Of a DNA stretch of 64,000 nucleotides, positions 52,692 to 63,200 are shown in pieces. Made by a program: the position numbers and the translations under genes. Source of the stretch: Aurantiacibacter odishensis (GTDB lineage: Bacteria; Pseudomonadota; Alphaproteobacteria; Sphingomonadales; Sphingomonadaceae); contig NZ_QYOS01000022.1 in assembly GCF_003605195.1 (NCBI RefSeq), forward strand, positions 237,042 through 301,041. The letters run 5' to 3'. Under the pieces are notes generated by a model, which made no database searches, was not told where the DNA came from, and was given only the letters and a program-made list of their open reading frames with translations. Numbering within the stretch: the stretch's first letter is position 1; every line of letters starts with the position of its first letter.

Positions 52692-53711
52692 ATGTCGAAA
52701 CGCCAGACATATCACCGTGGCGCAGTCGCCTGGAAAGCACGCCTAGCAGCGGCCGCCTGTATTGCGGCGGCGGCGATGCTGCCGACCGCGGCAAACGCCC
52801 TGGCGCTTCCCGATCCGTTCGCGGTGCAGAACGCTGACTCGGTGTCATGCCCCTTGCGTCCTTTCGAGCCGGCGATCTCCGCGCGCCCTGCAGACCCCAG
52901 AGATGCAACGAAGTCCGCGGCTATCCTCGGCGGGCAGAGCAGCGCGCTCGAACGCATCCGCCAGCAGCAGACGGGACTCGTGCCGGAAGCGCAGCCACCC
53001 GTCCAACTGGCGACGGCTCCGCAATTGCCGGTGTCCTATTCGAATTCCTGCCTGGCTATTGCCATGCCCATGCCGACCACTCCGCTGACGGCGTCCCCTC
53101 TCCAGTCTGCAACCCGTTCGGACGAGTTCCTCGACACGGCGCGTGTCAGCATCGGCATGACGCCGTTCAACGATGACTGGCAGCGTGTCTCGGCATCTCG
53201 GCTCGATTCCTCGAACGTTGCCGGGTTGGTCGCCGACAGTTCGTCTCGCGTCGAGACGTTGGCCTCAGTCAATCGCTGGGCGAACCGCCGGGTCGAATAT
53301 GCAGACGATATCGCCAACTATGGCTCGCGCGATTACTGGGCCACGGCGAGCGAAACGCTGCGTTCAGGGCGCGGTGACTGCGAGGATTACGCGATCCTCA
53401 AGTACCAGATGCTCGCTGCACTGGGCTTCGATCGCAGCCGCATGTTCCTGACGCTGGCGCGCGATCTCGTGCGCAACGCGGACCATGCCGTGCTGATCGT
53501 GGAGGTCGAGGGCCGCCACTACATGCTCGATAACGCGACCGACGTGCTGCTGCCTGCCAATGTCGGCTACGATTATCGCCCGACGATGAGCTTCAACAGC
53601 GAAACGGCCTGGCTTCACGGCTACAGCCGACGGGCCAGCACCATGACGCAGCTCTCCTACCTTTCGGACAGCGCCGTATCGAGTGCGCGAGTCACCGGCT
53701 TCAACAGGTAG
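52692..53711 (+). CDS. LapG-like transglutaminase-fold cysteine protease
   Basis: The 339-residue protein has an export signal ending near AANALALPDP. A bacterial transglutaminase-like cysteine protease domain starts at about 150. Catalytic residues are Cys230 (RSGRGDCEDYAILKYQML), His265 (RNADHAVLIVEV) and Asp280 (YMLDNATDV). LapG cuts large adhesins at a TAAG-type site to release them; c-di-GMP-bound LapD normally restrains it. No lapD is in the window. It converges with the HlyD gene and overlaps it by 55 bases. GTG 52683 is an alternative start. Confidence 0.85.
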   Translation: MSKRQTYHRGAVAWKARLAAAACIAAAAMLPTAANALALPDPFAVQNADSVSCPLRPFEPAISARPADPRDATKSAAILGGQSSALERIRQQQTGLVPEAQPPVQLATAPQLPVSYSNSCLAIAMPMPTTPLTASPLQSATRSDEFLDTARVSIGMTPFNDDWQRVSASRLDSSNVAGLVADSSSRVETLASVNRWANRRVEYADDIANYGSRDYWATASETLRSGRGDCEDYAILKYQMLAALGFDRSRMFLTLARDLVRNADHAVLIVEVEGRHYMLDNATDVLLPANVGYDYRPTMSFNSETAWLHGYSRRASTMTQLSYLSDSAVSSARVTGFNR

Positions 53712-54922
53712 GCAAGGATCGATTTCGCCCCGGTGATGATTTCCACGTCGGTGATCATGCCCGGTACGATCGGAAACTGCTGCCCGTCCTTCTCGATGAA
53801 GCTTCGCTCGGTCTCGATCAAGACGCGGTAATAGGCTTCACGCTCTACCTCGTCATAGATGCTGTCCGCCGAAACCTCGACCACGTTGCCGGACAGCCCG
53901 CCGTAGGTCGCGAAGTCGTAGGCCGTGACTTTCACGTTCGCCGGATCGCCCACTGCCACGAAACCGATGTCGCGCGGGCTGATGCGCGCCTCCACCAGCA
54001 ACCGGTCACCGATCGGGACGACCTGCATGATCGTCTGCCCGGCATTGGCGAAACCGCCTTCGGTCGTGATCTGCACGTTGTTGACGATGCCGGTGACGGG
54101 CGAGCGCAATTCGTTACGGTTACGCTGAGCCTCGGCACCGCGAATGCTCTCCTCGTTCACGGCAATCCGCGTCTCTACCTCGCTGCGCTCGTCCAGCGCC
54201 TGCTGGCGGAAATCCAGTCGCGATGCCTGGAGATCGGCCTCCGCCTCGCGGATCGAGGCGGACGCACGCGCGGCGGCCTGCCGGGCGGCGGAAAGCCTGC
54301 CGCGCTCGCTCACCAGTTCGCGGCGGGCCGTCAGCAATTCGGTCTGCGGAACGATACCCTGCGCTGCCAGCGGCTCCAGCATGTTCACCTGCTCCTGGGC
54401 CAGCGTGACACTTTCCGCCAGCGATGCTGCTGTCGCCTCGGCCTCGCGCAGGTCGCGGCGGCGCTGTTCCACTGCCGCGGACAGAGCCGCCTGCCTGCTG
54501 CGTGCCGTCGCAAGGCGCACCTGTTGCAGCCGGGCTTCCTCCGCACAGACGGAGCCGGGTTCGCAGCCCATGGCCGAACCCGATGCTTCCCCTTCCAATC
54601 GCTCGGCTCGGGCGGCCAGACGCGCGTTCTCCGCCTCCAGCTGGCCCAGCTCCGATGCGGCCATGCTGTCATCCAGCCGTACCAGCAACTGCCCCTGTTC
54701 CACCCGCTCCCCGCTGCGGACAAGGATATCCGCGATCACGGAGGGCTGAGCCGGCTGGACAAGCTGCGCCTGGCTGGAGGGAATGACCCGCCCCTGCCCG
54801 CGCGTGATCTCGTCGACCTGGGCGAGGCTTGCCCACACCAGCAGCAGGAACATGCCTGCCGCGCAGATTGCGATCAGCTTGCGGTTCGCGTCCCAGCTTG
54901 CGAACCTCTCGGCGATATTCAT
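53657..54922 (-). CDS. Type I secretion adaptor (HlyD family)
   Basis: This 421-residue protein has an N-terminal membrane helix (LIAICAAGMFLLLVWASLAQ), a lipoyl half-domain, a long coiled coil (about 95-275) and the C-terminal beta domain typical of HlyD/LapC. It bridges the ABC transporter and TolC. The ATG at 54922 overlaps the SleB stop by four bases (ATGA) and is preferred over the longer frame to 55015. Confidence 0.92.
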   Translation of the reverse strand: MNIAERFASWDANRKLIAICAAGMFLLLVWASLAQVDEITRGQGRVIPSSQAQLVQPAQPSVIADILVRSGERVEQGQLLVRLDDSMAASELGQLEAENARLAARAERLEGEASGSAMGCEPGSVCAEEARLQQVRLATARSRQAALSAAVEQRRRDLREAEATAASLAESVTLAQEQVNMLEPLAAQGIVPQTELLTARRELVSERGRLSAARQAAARASASIREAEADLQASRLDFRQQALDERSEVETRIAVNEESIRGAEAQRNRNELRSPVTGIVNNVQITTEGGFANAGQTIMQVVPIGDRLLVEARISPRDIGFVAVGDPANVKVTAYDFATYGGLSGNVVEVSADSIYDEVEREAYYRVLIETERSFIEKDGQQFPIVPGMITDVEIITGAKSILAYLLKPVTRALDTALSER

Positions 54923-55926
54923 GGCAAGGCGTTCCCGTCGTCTTTCACTTGCTCGTTCAACGCGGCGCGATAGCCGCTGCTTGCCGTTGTCGGATCGGGG
55001 ATGGCAAGCCTCCAAGTCGTCGAGGTGTCGAGGCGTCCGCCCACGTCGTTGTCGGCGCGCCTGTCTGTCGGGTCTCGCTCGATCACGGGCGCTTTCATTT
55101 CCGCGGCGGTATCGAGACCGGCCTCGGCCAGCGCGACGAAACGATCAGGATTGAACGCAGGCTTGCTTTCGCGCCCGTTCCACCGGGCGACAAAGCTGGC
55201 GGAACGTCCTGCCGAACCGGGGAAGCGATAGAAGATGTGGCGTCCTTCGACGCGAACCTTTTCTAGGCGATAGGCCCAGTAAGGCACTACGTAATCGGCA
55301 TGGTAATGCGTGGCAGAGCCGACGCTGCGCTCCACATATCCACCGAGCGCCGCCGCTGCGACGTCCCTCGATTGCCGCCAAAGGCTCGCCATCGGACGCC
55401 GCGCCAGCGACCCGTCGCAGGTGTAGCTGAACTGGCACACGGGATCGGCGAAGCCCTGGTAGATCACGCCGCAGACACTGGACGGATAGGCCGGGTGGGC
55501 AACCCTGTTGAGGATCACCTGTGCCACGCCCCGCTTGCCTGCAACGCTCTCGTTCGCGGCTTCGTAGTAGATCGCTTCGGTCAGGCAATCGAGCGCGGCC
55601 GGGTAACTGGCGGAATTGGTGGCGATGCTACGGAAGGGCGCCATCGTGTCCTGCCGAACCTGGGCGAGCGGGATCCCGGCGTTCTTCGCCTGCGCACTCA
55701 TCGGCTCTGTATCGAGCAGCGCATCGCCCTGCACGGTGAATGTCTCCACCTCGCGGGCAAATGCGGCTTTCGCCGCATCGTACGGTGCGGGTTCCGCCAG
55801 CGCGACGCGCACGACACCGGTGTTGATGCTGGGCGCGGAAAGGAAGACAAGAGCCGCGCTGGCCAGCGCCAGCCGGACAGGGTTCGCGGGAAGTCGGGCA
55901 AGGCGGGAGAGAAGCGCGGTCCTCAT
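54919..55926 (-). CDS. SleB-type cell wall hydrolase
   Basis: The 335-residue protein has a signal or membrane anchor and a Hydrolase_2/SleB domain at about 110-230. It contains LTEAIYYEAANESVAGKRGV, whose glutamate is the usual catalytic residue, and VAQVILNRV. Cysteines (SSVCG, PVCQFSYTC) fit a periplasmic enzyme. Peptidoglycan cleavage is inferred. Four-base overlaps on both sides with the ABC transporter and HlyD genes couple it to the secretion system. Confidence 0.88.
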   Translation of the reverse strand: MRTALLSRLARLPANPVRLALASAALVFLSAPSINTGVVRVALAEPAPYDAAKAAFAREVETFTVQGDALLDTEPMSAQAKNAGIPLAQVRQDTMAPFRSIATNSASYPAALDCLTEAIYYEAANESVAGKRGVAQVILNRVAHPAYPSSVCGVIYQGFADPVCQFSYTCDGSLARRPMASLWRQSRDVAAAALGGYVERSVGSATHYHADYVVPYWAYRLEKVRVEGRHIFYRFPGSAGRSASFVARWNGRESKPAFNPDRFVALAEAGLDTAAEMKAPVIERDPTDRRADNDVGGRLDTSTTWRLAIPDPTTASSGYRAALNEQVKDDGNALP

Positions 55927-58058
55927 GACGACTTCCCCGGAAGGTCGCGCAGGATTTCGGCTTTCGGCCCGTCCGCCACCACGCGGCCATTATTGAGAAC
56001 GATGATCCGCTCGCAAATGTCGAACAGCGCCGGGCGGTGGGTGGCGACGACCAGCGTCTGATGGGGAGCGATGGTTTCGCGCAGTCGCTCCACCAGCTTG
56101 CTCTCGGTATTCGCATCCATCGCGCCTGTCGGCTCGTCCAGGAACAAGAGTTCGAACGGGGAGACAAAGGCCCGGGAAAGGGCGAGGAAGGCCCGTTGGC
56201 CGCCAGAAAGGCGTCTCCCCTGCTCCCCCACTTCGCGGTCGAACCCCGCGGCATCGCGGGCGAGGAACTGGTCTGCTCCGCTCATCGAAAGCGCGGCGAT
56301 CACGTCCTGATCGGACGCTCCGGGAGCACCGAGCGCGATGTTCTCGCGCACGCTGCCGGTAAACAGGTTCGCGTCCTGCCCCACGAAACGGAAGGCGCGG
56401 CGCATTTCGCTGGGGCGGAACTGGCGGCTATCGATCCCCTCGATCGTCATGGCCCCGTCGCTAGGCGGATAGAGACCGCACAGGACGCGGCCCAGTGTCG
56501 ACTTCCCCGAGGCCACGCGACCGACCACGGCGATGCGCTCTCCCGGCTCGATCGAGAGGTTGATGCCGTCGAGCGAGTTTACCGGGCTGTCGGGATAGGC
56601 GAAGGACAGGTTCTCCAGCGCCACGCGGTAACCGCCGGTGCGGGCGGCGGGAAGCGACATGCTGCCGGCCTGCCGCTCGTCCTCGGCCTCGAACAGTTGC
56701 TCGATGGAATCGAGCGCCTCGCGCGCCTGCCGTCCGCGGGTCAAAAGAAAAGCGATCTGCCCGGCGGGGGCGAGCGAGCGAGATGCCAGCATCACGATGG
56801 CGATGATCGCGCCCATCGTGATCTCGCCCGCAGCGAACAGGTAGTAACCGCCCACCACCAGCGACACGCTGGATATCTGCTGGAAAGAGGACGCCAGCGA
56901 AACCGCGGTCGAGGAAATACGGCGGAGCCGAAGTTGCGAATTGCTGCCGACCTGCGCCAGCGAATGCCACTTGCCGAGCAGGCGGCGTTCGCCCGAGACG
57001 CTTTTGAGGGTTTCCATCCCGGCGATCGATTCCACCAACACCGTCTGCTGCAGGCCCATGTCCGCCTGTGCATCGCGCGCGGCATCGGTGACCTTGCGTT
57101 GCAGGACGAGGCCCGCAATCGCCATCAGGATCATCGCCACCACCGGCACCAGCGCCAGCCACTTGGCGATATAGGCGATCACCGCAATGAACAGGACGAG
57201 GAAGACGAGGTCCACCATCAGCACGATGGTGGTGGAGGCGAAGAAATCGCGGACCAGCGCGTATTCCCCCACCCTCGCCGCCAGTGCCCCGGTGCTACCC
57301 TTGCGGCCGCTCATCGGGGTGGAGAGTACGCGCGAGAACAGCTTCTGCGAGAGCCTGAGGTCCAGCTTCCTGCCGATCTGGTCGACCACGTTGGTCCGCG
57401 CCGTGCGCAGCGCGAATTCGAGGGCGAAGGCCAGCAGCACGCCCGATGCCAGTACCCACAGCGATGCTTCGGCGCGGTTGGGGATCACGCGGTCGTAAAC
57501 GTTCATCGAGAAGATCGGCAGCGATAGCGCCAGCGCGTTGATCAGCAGCGAGGCGACCAGCACGGGCCGGAACGCCCGCCGCTCCTTGCGCAGTTCGGAC
57601 CAGAACCAGTGGTGCCGCGCCTTGGCATGCCAGGGCGCGTCCTGTTCCCGCATCCGGTCCGGATTGGCGAGAACGGTAACGATCTCGCCCGCGTAATCGG
57701 CATCCACCTCTGCCAGCGGCCGCCAGACGGCTTCCTTGGCGGATGTAGGGTACACCAGCGCGTCGGTGCCGTTCACTTCCAGCACCGGCAATGCCGACCC
57801 GTCATTCAAACGGGCGATGGCGGGATAGGCTTCAGCGGTCCGGGGCAGCTTCTTGCCCGTCGCCGTGTCGTGATTCATTCCCGCAAGATCGAGCGCCGCC
57901 TGCACCTGGTGGAAAGGCAGGAGGCCCGCTTCGTCACGCGGAAGGGAATCGAACAGGGCCTTGGGATCGGGCAGGCCGAAATGCGCGGCGAGGCGCGTCA
58001 TGGCCAGAATCAGCGAGTCTTCTTCTGCCGATCCGGAAAAGTCTCCTGACTGGTACAC
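55923..58058 (-). CDS. Type I secretion ABC transporter (LapB-like)
   Basis: This 711-residue exporter has an N-terminal peptidase-C39-like domain (about 1-135) without a catalytic cysteine, five or six membrane helices to about 430, and an ATPase domain. The ATPase has Walker A GRVASGKST (513-521), signature LSGGQ (617-621) and Walker B LLFLDEP (637-643). A cysteine-less C39-like domain is typical of large-adhesin exporters. GTG 58058 follows GGGAG. Confidence 0.93.
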   Translation of the reverse strand: MYQSGDFSGSAEEDSLILAMTRLAAHFGLPDPKALFDSLPRDEAGLLPFHQVQAALDLAGMNHDTATGKKLPRTAEAYPAIARLNDGSALPVLEVNGTDALVYPTSAKEAVWRPLAEVDADYAGEIVTVLANPDRMREQDAPWHAKARHHWFWSELRKERRAFRPVLVASLLINALALSLPIFSMNVYDRVIPNRAEASLWVLASGVLLAFALEFALRTARTNVVDQIGRKLDLRLSQKLFSRVLSTPMSGRKGSTGALAARVGEYALVRDFFASTTIVLMVDLVFLVLFIAVIAYIAKWLALVPVVAMILMAIAGLVLQRKVTDAARDAQADMGLQQTVLVESIAGMETLKSVSGERRLLGKWHSLAQVGSNSQLRLRRISSTAVSLASSFQQISSVSLVVGGYYLFAAGEITMGAIIAIVMLASRSLAPAGQIAFLLTRGRQAREALDSIEQLFEAEDERQAGSMSLPAARTGGYRVALENLSFAYPDSPVNSLDGINLSIEPGERIAVVGRVASGKSTLGRVLCGLYPPSDGAMTIEGIDSRQFRPSEMRRAFRFVGQDANLFTGSVRENIALGAPGASDQDVIAALSMSGADQFLARDAAGFDREVGEQGRRLSGGQRAFLALSRAFVSPFELLFLDEPTGAMDANTESKLVERLRETIAPHQTLVVATHRPALFDICERIIVLNNGRVVADGPKAEILRDLPGKSS

Positions 58059-58087
58059 CCGATGTTTCTCCCGGGCGCCGCGAACCG

Positions 58088-59485
58088 CTAGCGCGGGTTG
58101 CGACGCCTCTGCAATTCTGCAGGCACTTCGGGACCGTAATCGAACCGTTCGCGTTCCATCATGCCCGCACCTGCTCCGGGTGCGACATTAAGGGCATCAA
58201 GGAACTGATTGGTTGCCGCCAATACTTGATATTGTGCAAACATCTCCGAAAAACGCGACGTTTCACGGCGCACCTGGGTGTTGAAACGCGTGTTCTGCGC
58301 GTCCAGCACGTCCAGCAGCGAACGGCGTCCGATGTTGAACTGGCTGCGGTAGGACAGCAGCAGGTCATCGCTCACCTGGGACTGGCGTTCCAGTGCGGAG
58401 CCGATGGACCGCTGGGCGTTCATCGCCGTCCAGGCGTTGGCCACGTCTTCTTCCGCCTCGCGCACCCGGTCGTGCAGGCGATAGCGCGCTTCGCTGGCGC
58501 GGCGGACCATTTCCTGCACCTGCGCTGCCCGGCGGCCGCCGTCGAACAGCTGCCAGCGCACGTAGACGCGGCCCTGCACATCGTTGGTCTCGCCCTGGAA
58601 ACCGTCGATATCTTCGCCGATCCGGCCAGTGACATCGACGCCGATTTCCGGCGCGAGCTCGCCCCTGGCAGACATTACCATGGCATTCGCCGCATCGACA
58701 TCGGCCTGGGCTTCGCGCACGAGCGGATTGGCCGTGCGTGCCATGCCGATAGCAGCTTCCTCGGTTGCAGGAAGCTGCGCCATCATCGCGTCCGGCAGGC
58801 TGACACGCGAAATGTCGAGGCCGGTCAGGCGGCGCAGCGACGTGCGGGCGTTCTGGAGATCCTCGTCAGCCTCTTCGCGCAGGACCATGGCGGCCTGCAG
58901 TCGCTCTTCGGCCTGCTGCAGGTCGGCAACGCTGATCGAACCCTGGTCCACCCCGTCAGACAGGCTGGACGTCATCTGCTGGTGGAATACCACGTTGTCC
59001 GTCGCAGCGGCGACGATCCGCTCCTGCAACAGGATGTTGAGGTACTGCCGCGCCACTTGCAGGGCGATGAATTCGGAGCGCTCGACCACACGTAGGGAAG
59101 CGCCGTCCACACGGGCTGCCTGGCGCAGCAGTTCGCCGCGGCGGCGACCGAAATCGACCACGGTCCAGTCCGCTCGGACCTGTGCCTCGAGCGGGTAGAG
59201 CCAGTCATCGGCGATACCCAGAGCACGGCGGGTGGTGTTTTCCAGCCTGCGCGCGCCTGCCGATGCTTCCACATCGATGGTCGGGAAATACAGCGACTGG
59301 GCCTGTTCGCGTTCGAACTGGATCGCCTCGGTATTCATCTGCGCCTGGATGATTTCCGGGTTCGAAGCGATTGCCGTTTCAATCGCATCGCGCATGGAAA
59401 TGGTCCCGCCGTCACTCTGCGCCATTGCCGCAGGAGAGCAGGTCGTGAGAGCCACGGCTAATACGAGCTTGCCAAAAGCGTTCAT
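58088..59485 (-). CDS. TolC-family outer membrane channel
   Basis: This 465-residue protein has a signal peptide ending AAMAQSDG and paired coiled-coil repeats typical of TolC, for example DVNLxxAN-like EAQADVDAANAMV and YRSQFNIGRRSLLDVLDAQ. It forms the outer membrane exit of the type I system. It starts 15 bases after the OmpA gene and is followed after 29 bases by the ABC transporter. Confidence 0.9.
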   Translation of the reverse strand: MNAFGKLVLAVALTTCSPAAMAQSDGGTISMRDAIETAIASNPEIIQAQMNTEAIQFEREQAQSLYFPTIDVEASAGARRLENTTRRALGIADDWLYPLEAQVRADWTVVDFGRRRGELLRQAARVDGASLRVVERSEFIALQVARQYLNILLQERIVAAATDNVVFHQQMTSSLSDGVDQGSISVADLQQAEERLQAAMVLREEADEDLQNARTSLRRLTGLDISRVSLPDAMMAQLPATEEAAIGMARTANPLVREAQADVDAANAMVMSARGELAPEIGVDVTGRIGEDIDGFQGETNDVQGRVYVRWQLFDGGRRAAQVQEMVRRASEARYRLHDRVREAEEDVANAWTAMNAQRSIGSALERQSQVSDDLLLSYRSQFNIGRRSLLDVLDAQNTRFNTQVRRETSRFSEMFAQYQVLAATNQFLDALNVAPGAGAGMMERERFDYGPEVPAELQRRRNPR

Positions 59486-59500
59486 TGTCTGATCCCCCTA

Positions 59501-60226
59501 TCAGTCTGCCGAGATTTCGACGCGGCGGTTCTGCGGGCTGCGCGTTCCGTCGGCCAGCGGTACGCGCGGTTCGCTTTCGCCGCGCGCATCGACCGTAATG
59601 TTCACCCCGCCCACGTTGCGGCTGCGCAGGGCATTCGCGACGGTATTGGCGCGTTCCTGCGACAGGCCGATATTGTACTGGTCGCTGCCTGCCTGGTCGG
59701 TATGGCCGACCACGGTAAGGCGGCTCCAGCCGCATACGGGAACGTTCTGGGCGACGGTGTTCAGCGCCTCACCCGCATCGGGAAGGAGCGCTGCCGAGTC
59801 GAAATCGAAGAACACCATGCCCACGATGGCATCGTCGCACAGGTCCGGTCGGCGCGGAGGAGGCGGCGGCGGCGGGATCACCGTCGCCTGGGGCGGCGCG
59901 GGAACCTCGTTCATGAGCAGGTAGGCATCCGCGCACTTGCGGATGCTCGTCTCGTCCCGGGTCGAGGACTTCATGAAGCCGAGCGCGATGCCGCACTGGA
60001 CCTTGGTCTCCAGCGCCCAGAGGTAGCGTGGATCGTCGGCCGAAATATAGCTCTCGTCCAGTGACGCGGCGAGACCGGCATCGTAGCGCATTGTCAATTC
60101 ATCGACGAGCGCCGAATCGCCAAGCCCCATCAGCGCAGCATAGTCATCGGATTGCGCCATCGCGGACGTGCTGAATAAAGCGAGGGCCGCCCCGCTAACA
60201 ACGACGAACGAACTCGATTTAATCAT
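59501..60226 (-). CDS. OmpA-family peptidoglycan-binding protein
   Basis: The 241-residue protein has a signal peptide ending SAMAQSDD, a helical middle and a C-terminal OmpA domain. The OmpA signature is VVGHTDQAGSDQYNIGLSQERA. A proline-rich linker (IPPPPPPPRRPD) joins the parts. It would tie the secretion/adhesin complex to peptidoglycan. ATG 60226 has GGGGGAAG upstream and gives the correct signal peptide. It starts 23 bases after the adhesin stop. Confidence 0.88.
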   Translation of the reverse strand: MIKSSSFVVVSGAALALFSTSAMAQSDDYAALMGLGDSALVDELTMRYDAGLAASLDESYISADDPRYLWALETKVQCGIALGFMKSSTRDETSIRKCADAYLLMNEVPAPPQATVIPPPPPPPRRPDLCDDAIVGMVFFDFDSAALLPDAGEALNTVAQNVPVCGWSRLTVVGHTDQAGSDQYNIGLSQERANTVANALRSRNVGGVNITVDARGESEPRVPLADGTRSPQNRRVEISAD

Positions 60227-60249
60227 TCGACTTCCCCCAATTTTCCCCA

Positions 60250-63200
60250 TTAACCGTGCAATAAAGCAAGGTCCCCACTCTCGTCCATCGAAACTTCGTT
60301 AACAGGCGGTGCGATCGAGAAGGCAGAACCGTCGATGCTGATCGCAAGCGCTTCTGCAAGCTGCCCCTGATCGACTGGGGCTGTACTCTCCGGTGCCTCT
60401 GCCATGTCCGGCACGAAGCGATCCACCAGTGCATCCACCGCGTGATCGGCAAGGATATCGCCGATGGCTTCCTGCGCGGCTTCGGCCATATTGGTACCGG
60501 GTCTTGTCGCTCCGGCACCGGCATCGCCGATGATCAGCAGAGCCTCCATGACAGCCGATGCCGAAGCGCCGTGTCCGTCGAAGGCCATGGCCGATGCCTC
60601 GATCCCGATATCGGCAGCAGCTTCCTGCGAGGCGGGCGAGTCGGAAGCCGAGATCGCTTGGCCGAGAGGATTGCCGAGATTGTCGTCCAGGTTGTCGTTC
60701 GCGGTCCGTGCCGCTTCGGGCGCTGCACGTCCGAAGCCTGCACCGCCTTCGAAGAACTCCGCGTTATCGAAGCCGACAGCACCACCATCGAGAACCTTCA
60801 GCACCATCGGATCGTAGCCACCCCAGACCGCCTCGAAAGCGGGAAGGTCGCTCGTCACCAGGTGCGGATGGGTCTGCGCCGCGGCCGAGGCCGACATGCC
60901 GGCAAGGAACCCGGCCATGGCGGCCGAACCGATGGCGATGTCGCCAGCGCGCAGTTCGGAACCGAGCCGGAAGGTAACGTCCGCAAGGACACCGGAAGAA
61001 CCGTTCGCCCAGGTAAAGGTCGAATGGCCGTGGATTGTGGCGTCGCCGCCAGCCACGACTTCGCCCTTGCCGTCGCCGACCAGCGAGATCGAAGTAATCC
61101 CCATGTCGGCCAGCGATGCATATTCGCCATCGTCGGCGATGCCGTTGGAGTTGGCATCGCTCCACACGCCGAAGTCGGCGTAGGCGGCGTCGTTGCTGTC
61201 GAGAACCCCGTCGCCATTGGCATCGAAGTTCGCAGCCATGGCAGCAAGGTCGGTCAGGTTGCCGGTGCCGAACAGGAATTCGCCAGCGCCGCTGACCGTG
61301 CCGTCGCCATTGGCATCGTGGACGAGGATGCCGTCGTCGGCCCCTGCCCAGGCCGTGCTCTCCAGCACGCCGTCGCCGTCCATGTCGTAGGCGATACCTG
61401 CATCGAGGCCGAGCAATTCCACGCCGTCACCGTCAAGGTCGAGCACGACGGGCGGCGAGCCCGGATTGGCCGTGATCGACAGGGTGCCGGCATCGACAGT
61501 GTCGCCATCGCCATCGCGGATGGAGATCGGCACGGTGAAAGGCACAGGATCGTTGGTGATCGTGCTGGTGCCGAAGCCCGACAGCTCGAAATCGTCGCCG
61601 GAGACGTTGAAGATGTTCAGCGCCTGGTAGCCACCATCGGCGAAGATCGCGATCTGGACCGCGGTATCCATCACGCCGTTGACCTCGACATAGCGGCCGC
61701 TGGCATCGTTGATGAAGTTCACCGTGTAGGTGCGATCCGCCAGGCCGCCGGGGCTGCCCACCGTCACCGTGATCGGATAGGTCGCACCCGGATCGTAGGA
61801 GATCGACTCGATCTCGCCATCGTACTCGATGGCAATCCGGTGGACGGTCGCCGTCGTTCCGGTGCCTGCCACAAGGTCAGGTGCCGGGCCGTTGTCCGGA
61901 CCGTCGACCACGTTCAGTGCGGTGAAGCGGACCAGCGAGTTGTTGCTTCCCTGCCCGAAGGTGATGGACGTGCCATTCACCAGATCGTGGCCACTGAAGC
62001 TGTGATCCTGCTGAGCGATGTTGCCGTCGTAGTTGGCCGGGCTGCCGGCAGGATCGCCGTTTAGGTCGATCACGAAGTCGAGGCGGATGCCCTCGCCCGG
62101 ATCGATGTTCTGCCCGCCGATGCCGCCGTTACCGGCGCCATTGGCCGTTCCGTTGATCGAGTCCGCAGTATTCCCGGCCGCGATCGGGGTCAGCAGCAGG
62201 TCCGAACTGCCGTCGGCGATCGGAGTGCCGCCGCCCGGCACGAAGGGGCTCTGGCCATCGGGCACGAAACCGGCCCAGGGGTCGTTGCCGCCGATGAAGT
62301 CATAAGTGCCATCGTTGAAGTTGATATCCGATGTCGCATCCAGCGGCTGGCTAATGGTGACCTTGTACTGGTCGGCACCGCCCGTCGGCTGCAATTCGAT
62401 GCGGAAGACTTCGCTGTCGTCGGTCGCCTTGGTCGCGACCAGCACGGTCCCACCATTGGTGATCGTGTATTCGAGGTCGGCGAAACCCGACTGGAGCCCC
62501 TGCGCCTCCAGCGCACTGATCGAAGCAGCGGTAAAGATTACCGCTCCTGGACCATCGGCACCGTAGTTGTTGTCGACATCGCCATCGCTCGTGTCGAGCG
62601 AGAACAGCGCCGACATGGAACCAGCGGTGTTTGTCACCGTGCTGGCGGCAGGCGCAAGCGAGACTGGCAGATCGTCGTCCACCGTGATCTGGAGAGAGCC
62701 TGTGGCTACAACCACGTCACCATCGGCATCGGTAGCCTGGATGATCGGCGCGAAGTCGATGACGATATCGTCCTCGGTTCCGTTCACCGAATGGTCGAGC
62801 GGGCCGAAGAGTTCGAACTCCCAGTCGCCATTCGATTGCAGGTCGAGCAGGAAGACCGGGTCACCGCCGGCACCAGCGCGACCGAGAATACCGTCACTCG
62901 TGACAAGGTAATCCAGCGCAACCCCGCCTGAAGTCAGGTTGAGAGCTTCTAGGTAGTCGGTAACAACCGAGGATGCATTATCCACAAAGGTAATCGTCAG
63001 CGGCTGATCCGCGCCGGGCGTGAACAGCGCGGCGGCGCTTTGTCCGTTACTGGACGTTCCGGTAGCCACCTGCGTGGTTGTACCGGCGCCGCCGTCGATG
63101 TCGCCCGGGCCGCCCTCGATCCCTCCCGGAAGCGCGTCTTCGTCGACCTGGCCGGATACAGTCACGGAATTGGCCTGAGGAACGTCGTCGATGATATCGA

